A stretch of 64,000 nucleotides of DNA, taken from positions 310,001 through 374,000 of the forward strand of contig JADJVG010000001.1 in NCBI GenBank assembly GCA_016716675.1, written 5' to 3'. This DNA comes from Hyphomicrobium sp. (GTDB taxonomy: Bacteria; Pseudomonadota; Alphaproteobacteria; Rhizobiales; Hyphomicrobiaceae). Position numbers and translations under genes: made by a program. The notes below the pieces were generated by a model. It saw only the letters and a list, made by a program, of their open reading frames with translations, made no database searches and was not told where the DNA came from. Below, piece by piece: positions 35,801 to 44,284 of the stretch. Each line of letters opens with the position of its first letter. The first letter of the stretch is position 1.

Positions 35801-35857
35801 AACGAGCAGGCGCGCCCGCATTGAATGGCTGAAACAGACGCTTCCACAGGCGCCCGC

Positions 35858-36160
35858 TCACGGACATTCGCGAACTCTCAGATAGTGCGCGTTGATCCAG
35901 CCTCGCTTGGTGCCGTATTGCGTTGATGCCGCCACACGGCACCAGCGCCCGCACCGGCCTACCTTGGCGAGGATGACTTCCGAACTGTTGCCAAAGCGCG
36001 CAACGATCGGCGCGTGGGCATGCGGTCTGCTGCGCATATTCAAATCATCGGACGGCGGCACATTGGCCATTCCGAAGCATATCCCGTCCGTAGTTGCTGC
36101 AGCGGGCTGCGCGGCCAATAGCAAGCCGCCAAGCGAGATTGCGAGAGCTCTTGTCAGCAT
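35858..36160 (-). CDS. Exported bacterial SH3-domain protein, 100 aa
   Basis: A signal peptide (LAISLGGLLLAAQPAAAT) is followed by one SH3b domain: LNMRSRPHAHAPIVARFGNSSEVILAKVGRCGRWCRVAASTQYGTKRGWINAHYLRV. The LN(V/M)RSxP start and GWINAHYL end are diagnostic. Two nearby Cys (RCGRWC) plus CFG and the last CP could form disulfides. Such single-domain proteins bind peptidoglycan or protein partners in the periplasm. Confidence 0.9.
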   Translation of the reverse strand: MLTRALAISLGGLLLAAQPAAATTDGICFGMANVPPSDDLNMRSRPHAHAPIVARFGNSSEVILAKVGRCGRWCRVAASTQYGTKRGWINAHYLRVRECP

Positions 36161-36226
36161 CGTCGTACTCCATACGCCTGAAACTCAGCTTGAAAGTTAT
36201 CAACTCCGGCTGAACGCGGGCTGAAT

Positions 36227-36257
36227 AAAAAAAACACGCCCCGAAGACGGGGCGTGT
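36227..36257 (-). terminator. Rho-independent terminator of the 36293 gene
   Basis: On the minus strand ACACGCCCCG/CGGGGCGTGT with loop TCTT is followed by a run of eight bases mostly T, 36 nt past the stop. Confidence 0.96.
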
Positions 36258-36292
36258 CACATGCGATCGCAATTCTATTGTCGTCGGCGGTA

Positions 36293-36790
36293 TTACTTTT
36301 TGTCCGCGGCGTCCTTGATCTGGTTATCGACAGCGGCCTGCATCTTGGCGTTCATGACGTTGAAGTCGTTGCGCAGCTTATCGCAGGCCTCTTTCGCACC
36401 GTCACACACGATTTCCATGCGCAAGACGATGTTATCACCCTCCTTCGACTGCTTGCGGCAGACGGCGGCGGGGTACGCGGGGTGCCCCTTGAGCGTGAAC
36501 GTGTAAACCACGGTCGGCGCCTTCTCGTCGTCGGCATACGCGACGTAGTCGACGCTCTTATAGGTTTCCTTGAGGTTCTTCGCCGACGAATAACGCGTGA
36601 TCAACTCATCGGCCTTGGCAACAGCATCGCCGCAGAACTGATGTGCCGCGGCAACCGTCGGACCAGCAGCAGGCATCGGCGTTGGCGCCGGTTTGACGAT
36701 GTCATCGGCGGCGAGCGCGGGCAGTGCCAGCAGGACAGACGACGCGAACGTCAACGCAGCGGCGCGAGCTGCAGCGAGCTTAGACAGCAT
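36293..36790 (-). CDS. Exported protein of unknown function, 165 aa
   Basis: ATG 36790 has GGAGG 11 nt upstream; a 21-codon longer reading is not preferred. The signal peptide runs to about residue 29 (LTFASSVLLALPALAAD). After a Pro-rich spacer the domain reads AHQFCGDAVAKADELITRY, YKSVDYVAYADDEKAPTVVYTFTLKGHPAYPAAVCRKQ and MEIVCDGAKEACDKLRNDFNVMN, with four Cys and a compact alpha/beta look. No known family. Single gene with its own strong terminator. Confidence 0.75.
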   Translation of the reverse strand: MLSKLAAARAAALTFASSVLLALPALAADDIVKPAPTPMPAAGPTVAAAHQFCGDAVAKADELITRYSSAKNLKETYKSVDYVAYADDEKAPTVVYTFTLKGHPAYPAAVCRKQSKEGDNIVLRMEIVCDGAKEACDKLRNDFNVMNAKMQAAVDNQIKDAADKK

Positions 36791-36870
36791 GATGATGTAA
36801 CCTCCGAAGTGGTGTTTTTCCCGCTTATAGCGCCCTGACACGCGCCGTAGCATGAAAAATTGGAAAGTGT

Positions 36871-39552
36871 TTAGCCCGCGAGCGCCGCCTCGATGGCTTT
36901 GAGGGCGTCGCCGGCCTTCGCTCCGTCCGGGCCGCCCGCTTGTGCCATGTCGGGCCGGCCGCCGCCGCCCTTGCCGCCGAGCGCTTCGGCGCCAACTTTA
37001 ACCAAGTCGACGGCGCTCCACGTTTTAACGAGATCCTCGGTGACGCCGACCGCGAGGCCAGCCTTTCCATCTTCGGTCACGCCAACCACAGCGACGACTC
37101 CTGAGCCGACCTGCTTTTTGCCGTCATCGATGAGGCCGCGCAGATCCTTCGGGTTCAGACCTTGAACGGTGCGCGCGAAAAGTTTGACGGCGCCAATCGT
37201 CTTGATCGCATCGCCCGCAGCGGCTCCACCCGCAGCCCCGCCACCACCGCCGCCCAGCGCGATCTGGCGCTTGGCATCGGCAAGCTGCTTTTCGAGCACC
37301 TTCTTTTCATCCATCAGCGCTTTCACGCGCTCGACGAGATCGTCGGGCCGCGTGCGTAGCGCGGCTGCCGCATCGCGCACCCGCTGATCCTGTTCGCTGA
37401 GGTAAGCGCGCGCGCCTTCACCCGTCAGCGCTTCGAGACGGCGCACGCCGGCAGCACTTCCGCCTTCAGCCACGACTTTGATCAGGCCAATGTCGCCGGT
37501 GCGCCCCACATGCGTGCCGCCGCACAATTCCACTGACCATGCCTTGTTGGGCCGGCCGGCATCGTTGCCGCGCCCCATCGAGACGACGCGAACTTCATCG
37601 CCATACTTTTCGCCGAACAGCGCCATGGCGCCGGACTCGCGCGCTTCATCGAGAGCCATCAGGCGCGTCACGACGGGCGTATTTTCAATAAGCACGGCGT
37701 TGGCCATCTCTTCGACGGCTTTGACTTCTTCTGCCGACATCGGCTTGGTGTGCGAGAAGTCGAAGCGCAGTCGATCGGGCGAGACCAGCGATCCCTTCTG
37801 CGCGACGTGCGTGCCGAGCACCTGACGTAGCGCCTCATGCAGCAAATGGGTGGCTGAGTGATTGGCGCGCGTTGCCGAGCGGCGCGTATGATCGACCGCC
37901 AGTTCAACGGCATCGCCCGCCGTGAAGCTACCGGCTTCGACGCGGCCAAAATGTACAAACAGATCGCCGAGCTTTTTCTGGGTTTCAGAGACGCGGAACA
38001 CCGCGCCCTTCGCCCCCTTGATGACGCCCGCGTCACCAACCTGACCGCCGCTCTCGCCATAAAACGGCGTTTGATTGACGACGATCGCGCCTTCGTCACC
38101 GGCCTTCAGTGCCTTGGTTTCTTTGCCGCCTGCAACGAGCGCGGAGACGACGCCTTCGGCGGTCTCGGTATCGTAGCCGAGGAACTCGGTGGCGCCGGTC
38201 TTGTCTTTAATCTCGAACCAGACGGTATCGGTTGCCGCTTCGCCCGAGCCTTTCCACGCCGCCCTGGCGGCATCCTTCTGCTTCTTCATGGCGGCTTGGA
38301 ACGCGGCCGTATCGACCGAGATGCCGCGCGGACGCAGCGCGTCTTCCGTCAGATCGAGCGGGAAACCATAGGTATCATAGAGCTTGAACGCCACGTCGCC
38401 CGGAAACACCGAGCCGGACTTGAGCGCACCTGAGTTCTCGCTCAGCAGCTTCAAGCCGTTATCGAGGGTCTTCTTGAATTTGGTTTCTTCAAGCCGCAGC
38501 GTTTCGGTGATCAGCGCGTCGGCGCGGATCAGCTCAGGATAGGCTTCGCCCATTTGGCGGGCGAGCGCCGGTACCAGCTTGTGCATCACCGGATCGCGCG
38601 CGCCGAGGATATGGGCGTGCCGCATCGCGCGGCGCATGATGCGGCGGAGCACGTAGCCGCGACCCTCGTTCGAGGGCAGCACGCCGTCGGCAATCAGGAA
38701 GCTCGATGCGCGCAAATGGTCGGCGATGACCTTGTGGCTGGCGGCCGCCTCGCCTTTGGCTTCAACGCCGATGGCCGCAACGGAGGCCGCGATCAAGGCC
38801 TGAAACAGATCGGTGTCGTAGTTGTCGTGCTTGCCCTGCAGGATCGCGGCAAAGCGTTCCAGCCCCATGCCGGTATCGATCGACGGCTTCGGCAAGGCCA
38901 CGCGATTGCCCGGCGCGCGCTGCTCGTACTGCATGAATACGAGATTCCAGATCTCGATGAAGCGGTCGCCGTCCTGCTCGGCCGAGCCGGGCGGCCCGCC
39001 CCAGATCTTATCGCCGTGGTCGAAGAAGATTTCCGAGCACGGTCCGCACGGGCCCGTGTCGCCCATCTGCCAGAAGTTATCGGCCGTCGGGATGCGAATG
39101 ATCTTATCGTCGCTGAGGCCCGCGATCTTCTTCCACAAAGCGTGTGCCTGGTCGTCGTCGTGGTAGACGGTCACCACTAGGCGCTTCTTGTCGAGGCCGT
39201 ACTCCTTGGTGATCAGGTTCCATGCGAGCTCAATCGCGCGGTCCTTGAAGTAATCGCCGAACGAGAAGTTGCCGAGCATCTCGAAGAAGGTGTGGTGGTA
39301 CGCGGTATTGCCGACGTTATCGAGGTCGTTGTGTTTGCCGCCGGCGCGCACGCATTTCTGCGAAGACGCAGCACGCGGAATGGCGCGCGTTTCCTGACCG
39401 GTGAAAACGTTCTTGAATTGCACCATGCCGGCGTTGGTGAACATCAACGTCGGATCGTTGCGCGGCACGAGCGGCGACGACGCCACGACCTCATGGCCGT
39501 TGCGCTTGAAGTAGTCGAGGAACGTTGAACGAATGTCGCTGACGCCGGCCAT
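36871..39552 (-). CDS. alaS: Alanyl-tRNA synthetase
   Basis: Charges tRNA-Ala and edits misacylated Ser/Gly. The 893 residues carry the class II core (IRSTFLDYFKRNGHEVVASSPLVPRNDPTLMFTNAGMVQFKNVF, motif 2 TAYHHTFFEMLGNFSFGDYF, motif 3 GMGLERFAAILQGK). The editing-domain zinc ligands are HSATHLLHEAL (HxxxH) and ELCGGTHVGRTG (CxxxH). A coiled coil and a Gly-rich C-Ala domain follow (GGKGGGGRPDMAQAGG) with the dimerisation end. The long GGGGGGAAGGAA-type linker near residue 780 is notable. It lies just downstream of recA, as in many Rhizobiales. Confidence 0.98.
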   Translation of the reverse strand: MAGVSDIRSTFLDYFKRNGHEVVASSPLVPRNDPTLMFTNAGMVQFKNVFTGQETRAIPRAASSQKCVRAGGKHNDLDNVGNTAYHHTFFEMLGNFSFGDYFKDRAIELAWNLITKEYGLDKKRLVVTVYHDDDQAHALWKKIAGLSDDKIIRIPTADNFWQMGDTGPCGPCSEIFFDHGDKIWGGPPGSAEQDGDRFIEIWNLVFMQYEQRAPGNRVALPKPSIDTGMGLERFAAILQGKHDNYDTDLFQALIAASVAAIGVEAKGEAAASHKVIADHLRASSFLIADGVLPSNEGRGYVLRRIMRRAMRHAHILGARDPVMHKLVPALARQMGEAYPELIRADALITETLRLEETKFKKTLDNGLKLLSENSGALKSGSVFPGDVAFKLYDTYGFPLDLTEDALRPRGISVDTAAFQAAMKKQKDAARAAWKGSGEAATDTVWFEIKDKTGATEFLGYDTETAEGVVSALVAGGKETKALKAGDEGAIVVNQTPFYGESGGQVGDAGVIKGAKGAVFRVSETQKKLGDLFVHFGRVEAGSFTAGDAVELAVDHTRRSATRANHSATHLLHEALRQVLGTHVAQKGSLVSPDRLRFDFSHTKPMSAEEVKAVEEMANAVLIENTPVVTRLMALDEARESGAMALFGEKYGDEVRVVSMGRGNDAGRPNKAWSVELCGGTHVGRTGDIGLIKVVAEGGSAAGVRRLEALTGEGARAYLSEQDQRVRDAAAALRTRPDDLVERVKALMDEKKVLEKQLADAKRQIALGGGGGGAAGGAAAGDAIKTIGAVKLFARTVQGLNPKDLRGLIDDGKKQVGSGVVAVVGVTEDGKAGLAVGVTEDLVKTWSAVDLVKVGAEALGGKGGGGRPDMAQAGGPDGAKAGDALKAIEAALAG

Positions 39553-39695
39553 GGTGCGCTTTCAAACCTTATCCAATGTGCCGCACCGGAAAGCCCGTCC
39601 GCGCCAGGGCGGCAGGGACACCGGCTTTCCCGGGCGAAGCACGACAGTGCAACTGCCGGGGCCGGTCCGCGTCGTGCGGCACAACCCCAGAATCT

Positions 39696-39723
39696 CAAGG
39701 CCGCCGTTGTAGCGGCGGCCTTG
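39696..39723. other. Perfect hairpin in the recA-alaS gap
   Basis: An 11-bp perfect stem CAAGGCCGCCG/CGGCGGCCTTG with a 6-nt loop. A second hairpin GGGGCGG/CCGCCCC is at 39769-39788, 29 nt past the recA stop. Neither has a good U-tract on the minus strand. Together they may end or process recA mRNA and limit read-through to alaS. Confidence 0.5.
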
Positions 39724-39816
39724 GGGACTGTCCAGAAAAGGGGAGACGCGCCGCAACTGCAAGGTCTCGGGGCGGCTTACACCGCCCCAGCTTTTGCCCA
39801 AAACGGCCCGGCGGAC

Positions 39817-40971
39817 TTACGCCCGCTTGCCCTTGGCGGCCTTTTTGGCGCTGGCATCTTCGTCCGGCAGAACACCGTCCGCGTCCGGCTCCTCGCCGTC
39901 ATCTTCGCCGGGCTCCGGGTTGACCAGCAGCTTATCGACGATCAGACCGGCATTTGCCCGGATGGCCCGCTCGATTTCATCGGCAATTTTCGGGTTGTCC
40001 TTCAGGAACTGCTTAGCGTTCTCGCGGCCCTGCCCGATGCGGTTACCGTCGTAGGAGAGCCACGCGCCCGACTTCTCGACGATGCCGGCCTTGACGCCCA
40101 GGTCGACGAGTTCGCCAACCTTGGAAATGCCCTCGCCATACATGATGTCGAATTCGACCTGCTTGAACGGCGGCGCCACTTTGTTTTTGACGACCTTAAC
40201 ACGCGTCTGGTTGCCGACGGCTTCTTCCTGCGCCTTGATCTGGCCAATGCGGCGGATGTCGAGACGGACAGAAGCGTAGAACTTCAGGGCATTGCCGCCC
40301 GTGGTCGTTTCGGGATTGCCGAACATCACACCGATCTTCATGCGGATCTGGTTGATGAAAATAACCATCGTCCCGGATTTCGAGATCGAAGCCGTCAATT
40401 TGCGCAGCGCCTGGCTCATCAAGCGGGCTTGAAGCCCCGGAAGGCTGTCGCCCATATCGCCTTCGAGTTCGGCCTTCGGCGTCAGCGCCGCGACACTGTC
40501 CACGACCAGCACGTCGATCGCGCCCGAGCGCACCAGCGTATCGGCGATCTCAAGCGCCTGTTCGCCGGTATCGGGCTGCGAGATCAGCAGATCCTCGACC
40601 TTCACGCCGAGTTTGCGGGCATAGACCGGATCGAGCGCATGTTCGGCGTCGATGAACGCACATGTGCCGCCCTTTTTCTGTGCCTCCGCGATGACTTGCA
40701 GCGTCAACGTGGTTTTGCCTGACGATTCAGGCCCATAGATTTCGACAACGCGGCCCTTCGGCAAACCGCCGATCCCGAGCGCAATATCAAGGCCGAGCGA
40801 GCCCGTGGAAATCGCCTCCACGTCGATGGTCTTATCGTTGGCGCCGAGCCGCATGATCGACCCCTTGCCAAAGGCCTTGTCGATCTGCGCGAGTGCCTGC
40901 TCGAGCGCCTGCTTCTTGTCCATCTTTCCCCCTTCGAACACTGTAAAGTCAGATCGTTCCATGTTGGCCAC
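39817..40971 (-). CDS. recA: Recombinase RecA
   Basis: Forms the ATP-dependent DNA filament for homologous recombination and triggers LexA self-cleavage. Walker A GPESSGKT is at about 80-87 with the preceding GLPKGRVVEIY, the Glu of the AFIDAEHALDP strand follows, then loop L1 (SLPGLQARLMSQALRKLT) and loop L2 (MFGNPETTTGGNALKF). The 384 residues end in the usual acidic tail region (PGEDDGEEPDADGVLPDEDASAKK) but close with a basic KGKRA. The frame opens at GTG 40971; ATG 40962 or ATG 40923 (MDKKQALEQ, good GGGGG site) are alternatives. A LexA-type site lies upstream. Confidence 0.98.
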   Translation of the reverse strand: MANMERSDFTVFEGGKMDKKQALEQALAQIDKAFGKGSIMRLGANDKTIDVEAISTGSLGLDIALGIGGLPKGRVVEIYGPESSGKTTLTLQVIAEAQKKGGTCAFIDAEHALDPVYARKLGVKVEDLLISQPDTGEQALEIADTLVRSGAIDVLVVDSVAALTPKAELEGDMGDSLPGLQARLMSQALRKLTASISKSGTMVIFINQIRMKIGVMFGNPETTTGGNALKFYASVRLDIRRIGQIKAQEEAVGNQTRVKVVKNKVAPPFKQVEFDIMYGEGISKVGELVDLGVKAGIVEKSGAWLSYDGNRIGQGRENAKQFLKDNPKIADEIERAIRANAGLIVDKLLVNPEPGEDDGEEPDADGVLPDEDASAKKAAKGKRA

Positions 40972-41010
40972 CCTAGGCTAAGCGTTGCTCACCAGCAATT
41001 TACCAAGGTT

Positions 41011-41025
41011 GTACCGTATTTGTTC
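41011..41025 (-). promoter_or_regulatory. Candidate LexA (SOS) box upstream of recA
   Basis: GTACCGTATTTGTTC matches the alphaproteobacterial LexA direct repeat GTTC-N7-GTTC with one mismatch (GTAC). It is 40 nt upstream of the recA reading frame, a usual position for SOS repression. Confidence 0.5.
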
Positions 41026-41180
41026 TTTCTCGTCAATCTCGTTTTGTTCTCATGACACATTGATCGCCGCGAGTGTGGGCCGAACATTGTCCGGCCCACA
41101 GCGCACGCCTTATGCGTTGATATTAGACGGCGAACTGAGCCCGAAGCGTTGTGATCGATCCTGCACCAGCGCCACGAACG

Positions 41181-41647
41181 CTATTTCCCCGGAGCCGCGA
41201 GCTGCGGCACGGAATAGAGGAAGGCTGGCTCAACACCTAGGGCAGAATCAAATTTGCTCGCCTGGCACTTCGTCTCGGTCGGCGCCGGGAATTGCTTGAT
41301 TTCCGGGTTGGCGATCAGAACCTTCGCGATATCATCGAGTATCATATCATACACCCCGACGACTTTTCCGCCCGCAGGGATCGTTTTGAAAAACACGCGT
41401 CCAGGGCCGTAAAAATATTTTTTTCCGCAAATATCCCGATGCATTCGGTCGCGACTAAGTCGAGACCCACGGAATTGGGGTTCTCAACTTCCGCGGTGAT
41501 CGTGACGCCGATGTTGTTCGGTTTGACCTCAGTGATCTTGAACGTCGGCAGCTTTCCGTTGAACGGCTGGGCTGCTTCTTCAGCCAAAGAGACGCTGCTG
41601 CTCGCCGCAAAAAGCGCCGCCGCGACGAGACCCAAAACCTTACTCAT
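41181..41647 (-). CDS. Exported protein of unknown function, frameshifted in a poly-A tract
   Basis: ATG 41647 (AGGAG upstream) starts a Sec signal (VLGLVAAALFAASSSVSLAEE) and a domain FKITEVKPNNIGVTITAEVEN and GLDLVATECIGIFAEK. At a run of seven A (41418-41424 on the minus strand) the frame ends in an unrelated tail. The next frame continues convincingly: YFYGPGRVFFKTIPAGGKVV, MILDDIAKVLIANPEIKQFP, with the stop at 41181. One extra A restores a single protein of about 155 residues. The heptamer A-AAA-AAT could also be a -1 slippage site, but deletion or sequencing error is simpler. The valv-like pattern IT-EV-N resembles LEA14/WHy beta-domains only loosely. Confidence 0.7.
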
Positions 41648-41877
41648 GACAACTCCTGTTAGCGATACCGCGGTAGGATAGACGTGAGAATTAGCCCCTT
41701 CCGCGCACCGGTGTAGCAACCCTCAACACCGACGGCAGTATGACCGCGCTTAGATTAAGACCATTCCTGGCAACCGGCGACTAGGATGAAGGTCGCTGAA
41801 GCAGTTTCGGGCTTTCTTTGAAACGGCGCATTGCTGCCATTTCTGTGGAGCAAAGCGCCGCGCCGAAGATGCGAGCC

Positions 41878-42897
41878 TTAGCCGATGAAGCGGGCGCCGA
41901 TGTTGCGGAAGTTGGTCTTAATGCGCCGCACCGTGCCGGACTTCGACCGCATCACAACCGTTTCGGTTTCGGCGAAGTCGCCGCGGAAGCGAACGCCGTC
42001 GAGCAGCGACCCGTCGGTCACGCCGGTTGCCGAGAACACGACGTCGGCCGACGCCATGTCTTCGAGTTTGAACTTCTTGTTGATGTCGGTGATGCCCATC
42101 TTCTCGGCGCGGATGCGCTCTTCGTCTTTCATCGGCATCAGACGGCCTTGAATTTGTCCGCCGATGCAGCGCAGCGCCGCTGCCGCAAGCACACCTTCCG
42201 GCGCGCCGCCTGAGCCCATGTAAATGTCGATGCCCGTTTCGGCAGAATCCGTCGTCCAGATCACGCCGGCGATGTCGCCATCGGGGATCAACTGCACGCC
42301 GGCGCCAGTTTCGCGCACGGCTTTGATGAGTTCGGCGTGGCGTGGACGGTCGAGGATGCAGGCCATGATTTCATCGATCCGCACGCCCTTGGCTTTGGCG
42401 AGCGCGTTCAAGTTGTCGGCCGGTGACGCATCGAGGTCTACGATACCGTCCGGATAGCCCGGACCTACTGCAATCTTGTTCATGTACATGTCAGGGGCAT
42501 GCAGCAGACCGCCGCGCTCCGAGATCGCGAGAACGGCAAGCGCATTCGGCATGTTCTTGGCGCAGATCGTCGTGCCTTCGAGCGGATCGACGGCAATATC
42601 GACATCAGGACCGTCGCCGGTACCGACCTTTTCGCCGATGTAGAGCATCGGCGCTTCGTCCATCTCGCCTTCGCCGATGACCACCGTGCCATTGATCGAA
42701 ACGCGACCGAGTTCGCGGCGCATCGCATCGACAGCGGCCTTATCGGCGGCTTTCTCGTTGCCGCGCCCACGCAGGCGGGCGGCCGCAATAGCTGCTACTT
42801 CCGTGACGCGTGCGACCTCAAGAACGAGCACGCGCTCTAATCCGAGGCCGGTCGCTGCACCGGTGCCTAACAGGCTGCTGTTTGGTTGTTTGCTCAT
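41878..42897 (-). CDS. glpX: Class II fructose-1,6-bisphosphatase GlpX
   Basis: Hydrolyses fructose-1,6-bisphosphate in gluconeogenesis or the Calvin-type cycle. The 339 residues show the Li-sensitive phosphatase fold: NGTVVIGEGEMDEAPMLYIGEKVG (metal ligands), DIAVDPLEGTTICAKN (DPxxGT motif), YMNKIAVGP and the long MGSGGAPEGVLAAAALRCIGG substrate loop. It is followed upstream by hom with 47 bp spacing on the same strand, suggesting an operon aminotransferase-hom-glpX. The recJ gene often found next to it in Rhizobiales is missing. Confidence 0.97.
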   Translation of the reverse strand: MSKQPNSSLLGTGAATGLGLERVLVLEVARVTEVAAIAAARLRGRGNEKAADKAAVDAMRRELGRVSINGTVVIGEGEMDEAPMLYIGEKVGTGDGPDVDIAVDPLEGTTICAKNMPNALAVLAISERGGLLHAPDMYMNKIAVGPGYPDGIVDLDASPADNLNALAKAKGVRIDEIMACILDRPRHAELIKAVRETGAGVQLIPDGDIAGVIWTTDSAETGIDIYMGSGGAPEGVLAAAALRCIGGQIQGRLMPMKDEERIRAEKMGITDINKKFKLEDMASADVVFSATGVTDGSLLDGVRFRGDFAETETVVMRSKSGTVRRIKTNFRNIGARFIG

Positions 42898-42944
42898 GCG
42901 TTTTCCAAACCTGCGCTCGCGCGCGGTCCCTTCGGTTTTATAAA

Positions 42945-44273
42945 CTAGAGTTCTTCGATGCGGATCATCTGCGGGCGCTCGATCACCTTGCCATCCTTTT
43001 CGATGGTCTCCAGTGCCTTGCGCATCGCTTCTTCCGTGGTTTCGTGGGTGATGATGATGACGGACGCCGGCGACTGCGGCGCAGGACTGACGGCCTTGCC
43101 CGGTGCCTGTGGCACCACCGGCCTATGCTGAACGATACTTTCCAGCGAGATATCGCGATCGCCCATGCGCTTGGCGATTGCCGCCATCGCGCCCGGCTTA
43201 TCGTGCAACGCAAGGCGCACATAATATGAACCGTAATGCGAATCGAGCTTGGCGCGCTTATGGGTCTTGAGCTGCGCACTCGGCGTCACAAACGGCGGCA
43301 TGATGAAGCCGAAACCGATGTCGATGATGTCGCTTGCAACGGCCGATGCCGTCGGCCTGGCGCCCGCGCCCGCACCGACCAGCAGAATGTTGCCGGAATA
43401 ATCGCCATCAATGGCAACCGCATTGGTCACGCCCGAGACTTCGGCAATCGCTGAATCCTTATAGACGAGAGCCGGCGAGACGCGCGCCTCGATGCCGCTT
43501 TCGGTCTCATGCGCGACGCCCAGCAGCTTGATGCGATATCCGAGACTGTCGGTCGCCTCAATGTCGGCCTGCGTGATCGACTGAATCCCTTCGACATGGA
43601 TCTGGTCGAGCGCAACCTTGGTGCCGAACGCAAGGCTCGTTAGAATTGCCAGTTTGTGGGCGGTATCGAACCCGCCGATGTCGAACGTTGGATCGGCTTC
43701 AGCGTAGCCGAGATCCTGGGCTTCTTTCAGTACGTCCGCGAATGGGCGCTTTTCATTCTGCATCTGCGTCAGGATGAAATTGCAGGTTCCGTTCAAAATG
43801 CCGTAGACGCGCTTGATGCGGTTGGCGGAGAGTGCCTCGCGCAGCGTTTTGATGACGGGGATGGCGCCGGCAACGGCGGCTTCGAAATACAGCGCCACGC
43901 CGTTCTTCTCGGCGAGTCTGGCGAGTTCGACGCCGTGCGTCGCGATCAACGCCTTGTTGGCAGTGACGACGTGCTTCTTGGCTTGCAGCGCGGCTTCGAC
44001 GGCGGCTTTGGCAACGCCGCTTTCGCCGCCGATCAGCTCGATAAAGACATTGTTCGACGGATCCTTGGCCAACGCGACCGGATCATCAAACCACGGATAA
44101 TCACTGAGGTTTTCGCGCCGAACTTTTGACTTGGAGCGCGCCGAAACACCAGTGACGCGGATTTCGCGGCCGACGATGCCTTCCATGTGCGCCCCGTTGG
44201 CGCGCAACAAATCCAGTAGTCCGCCGCCGACCGTGCCGAGGCCAGCAATACCGAGTGTGAGGGGTTGTGACAT
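42945..44273 (-). CDS. hom: Homoserine dehydrogenase
   Basis: Reduces aspartate semialdehyde to homoserine for Thr and Met. N-terminal Rossmann motif GIAGLGTVGGGLLDLL, then KHVVTANKALIATHGVELA, the catalytic domain YGILNGTCNFILTQM and FDIGGFDTAHKLAILTSLAFG with the key Lys and Asp region, and a C-terminal ACT domain (YYVRLALHDKPGAMAAIAKRMGDRDISLESIVQ) for feedback by threonine. At 442 aa it is standard monofunctional length. It starts 11 nt after the upstream aminotransferase stop, so the two are co-transcribed. Confidence 0.97.
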   Translation of the reverse strand: MSQPLTLGIAGLGTVGGGLLDLLRANGAHMEGIVGREIRVTGVSARSKSKVRRENLSDYPWFDDPVALAKDPSNNVFIELIGGESGVAKAAVEAALQAKKHVVTANKALIATHGVELARLAEKNGVALYFEAAVAGAIPVIKTLREALSANRIKRVYGILNGTCNFILTQMQNEKRPFADVLKEAQDLGYAEADPTFDIGGFDTAHKLAILTSLAFGTKVALDQIHVEGIQSITQADIEATDSLGYRIKLLGVAHETESGIEARVSPALVYKDSAIAEVSGVTNAVAIDGDYSGNILLVGAGAGARPTASAVASDIIDIGFGFIMPPFVTPSAQLKTHKRAKLDSHYGSYYVRLALHDKPGAMAAIAKRMGDRDISLESIVQHRPVVPQAPGKAVSPAPQSPASVIIITHETTEEAMRKALETIEKDGKVIERPQMIRIEEL

Positions 44274-44284
44274 ATGAGATCTGA

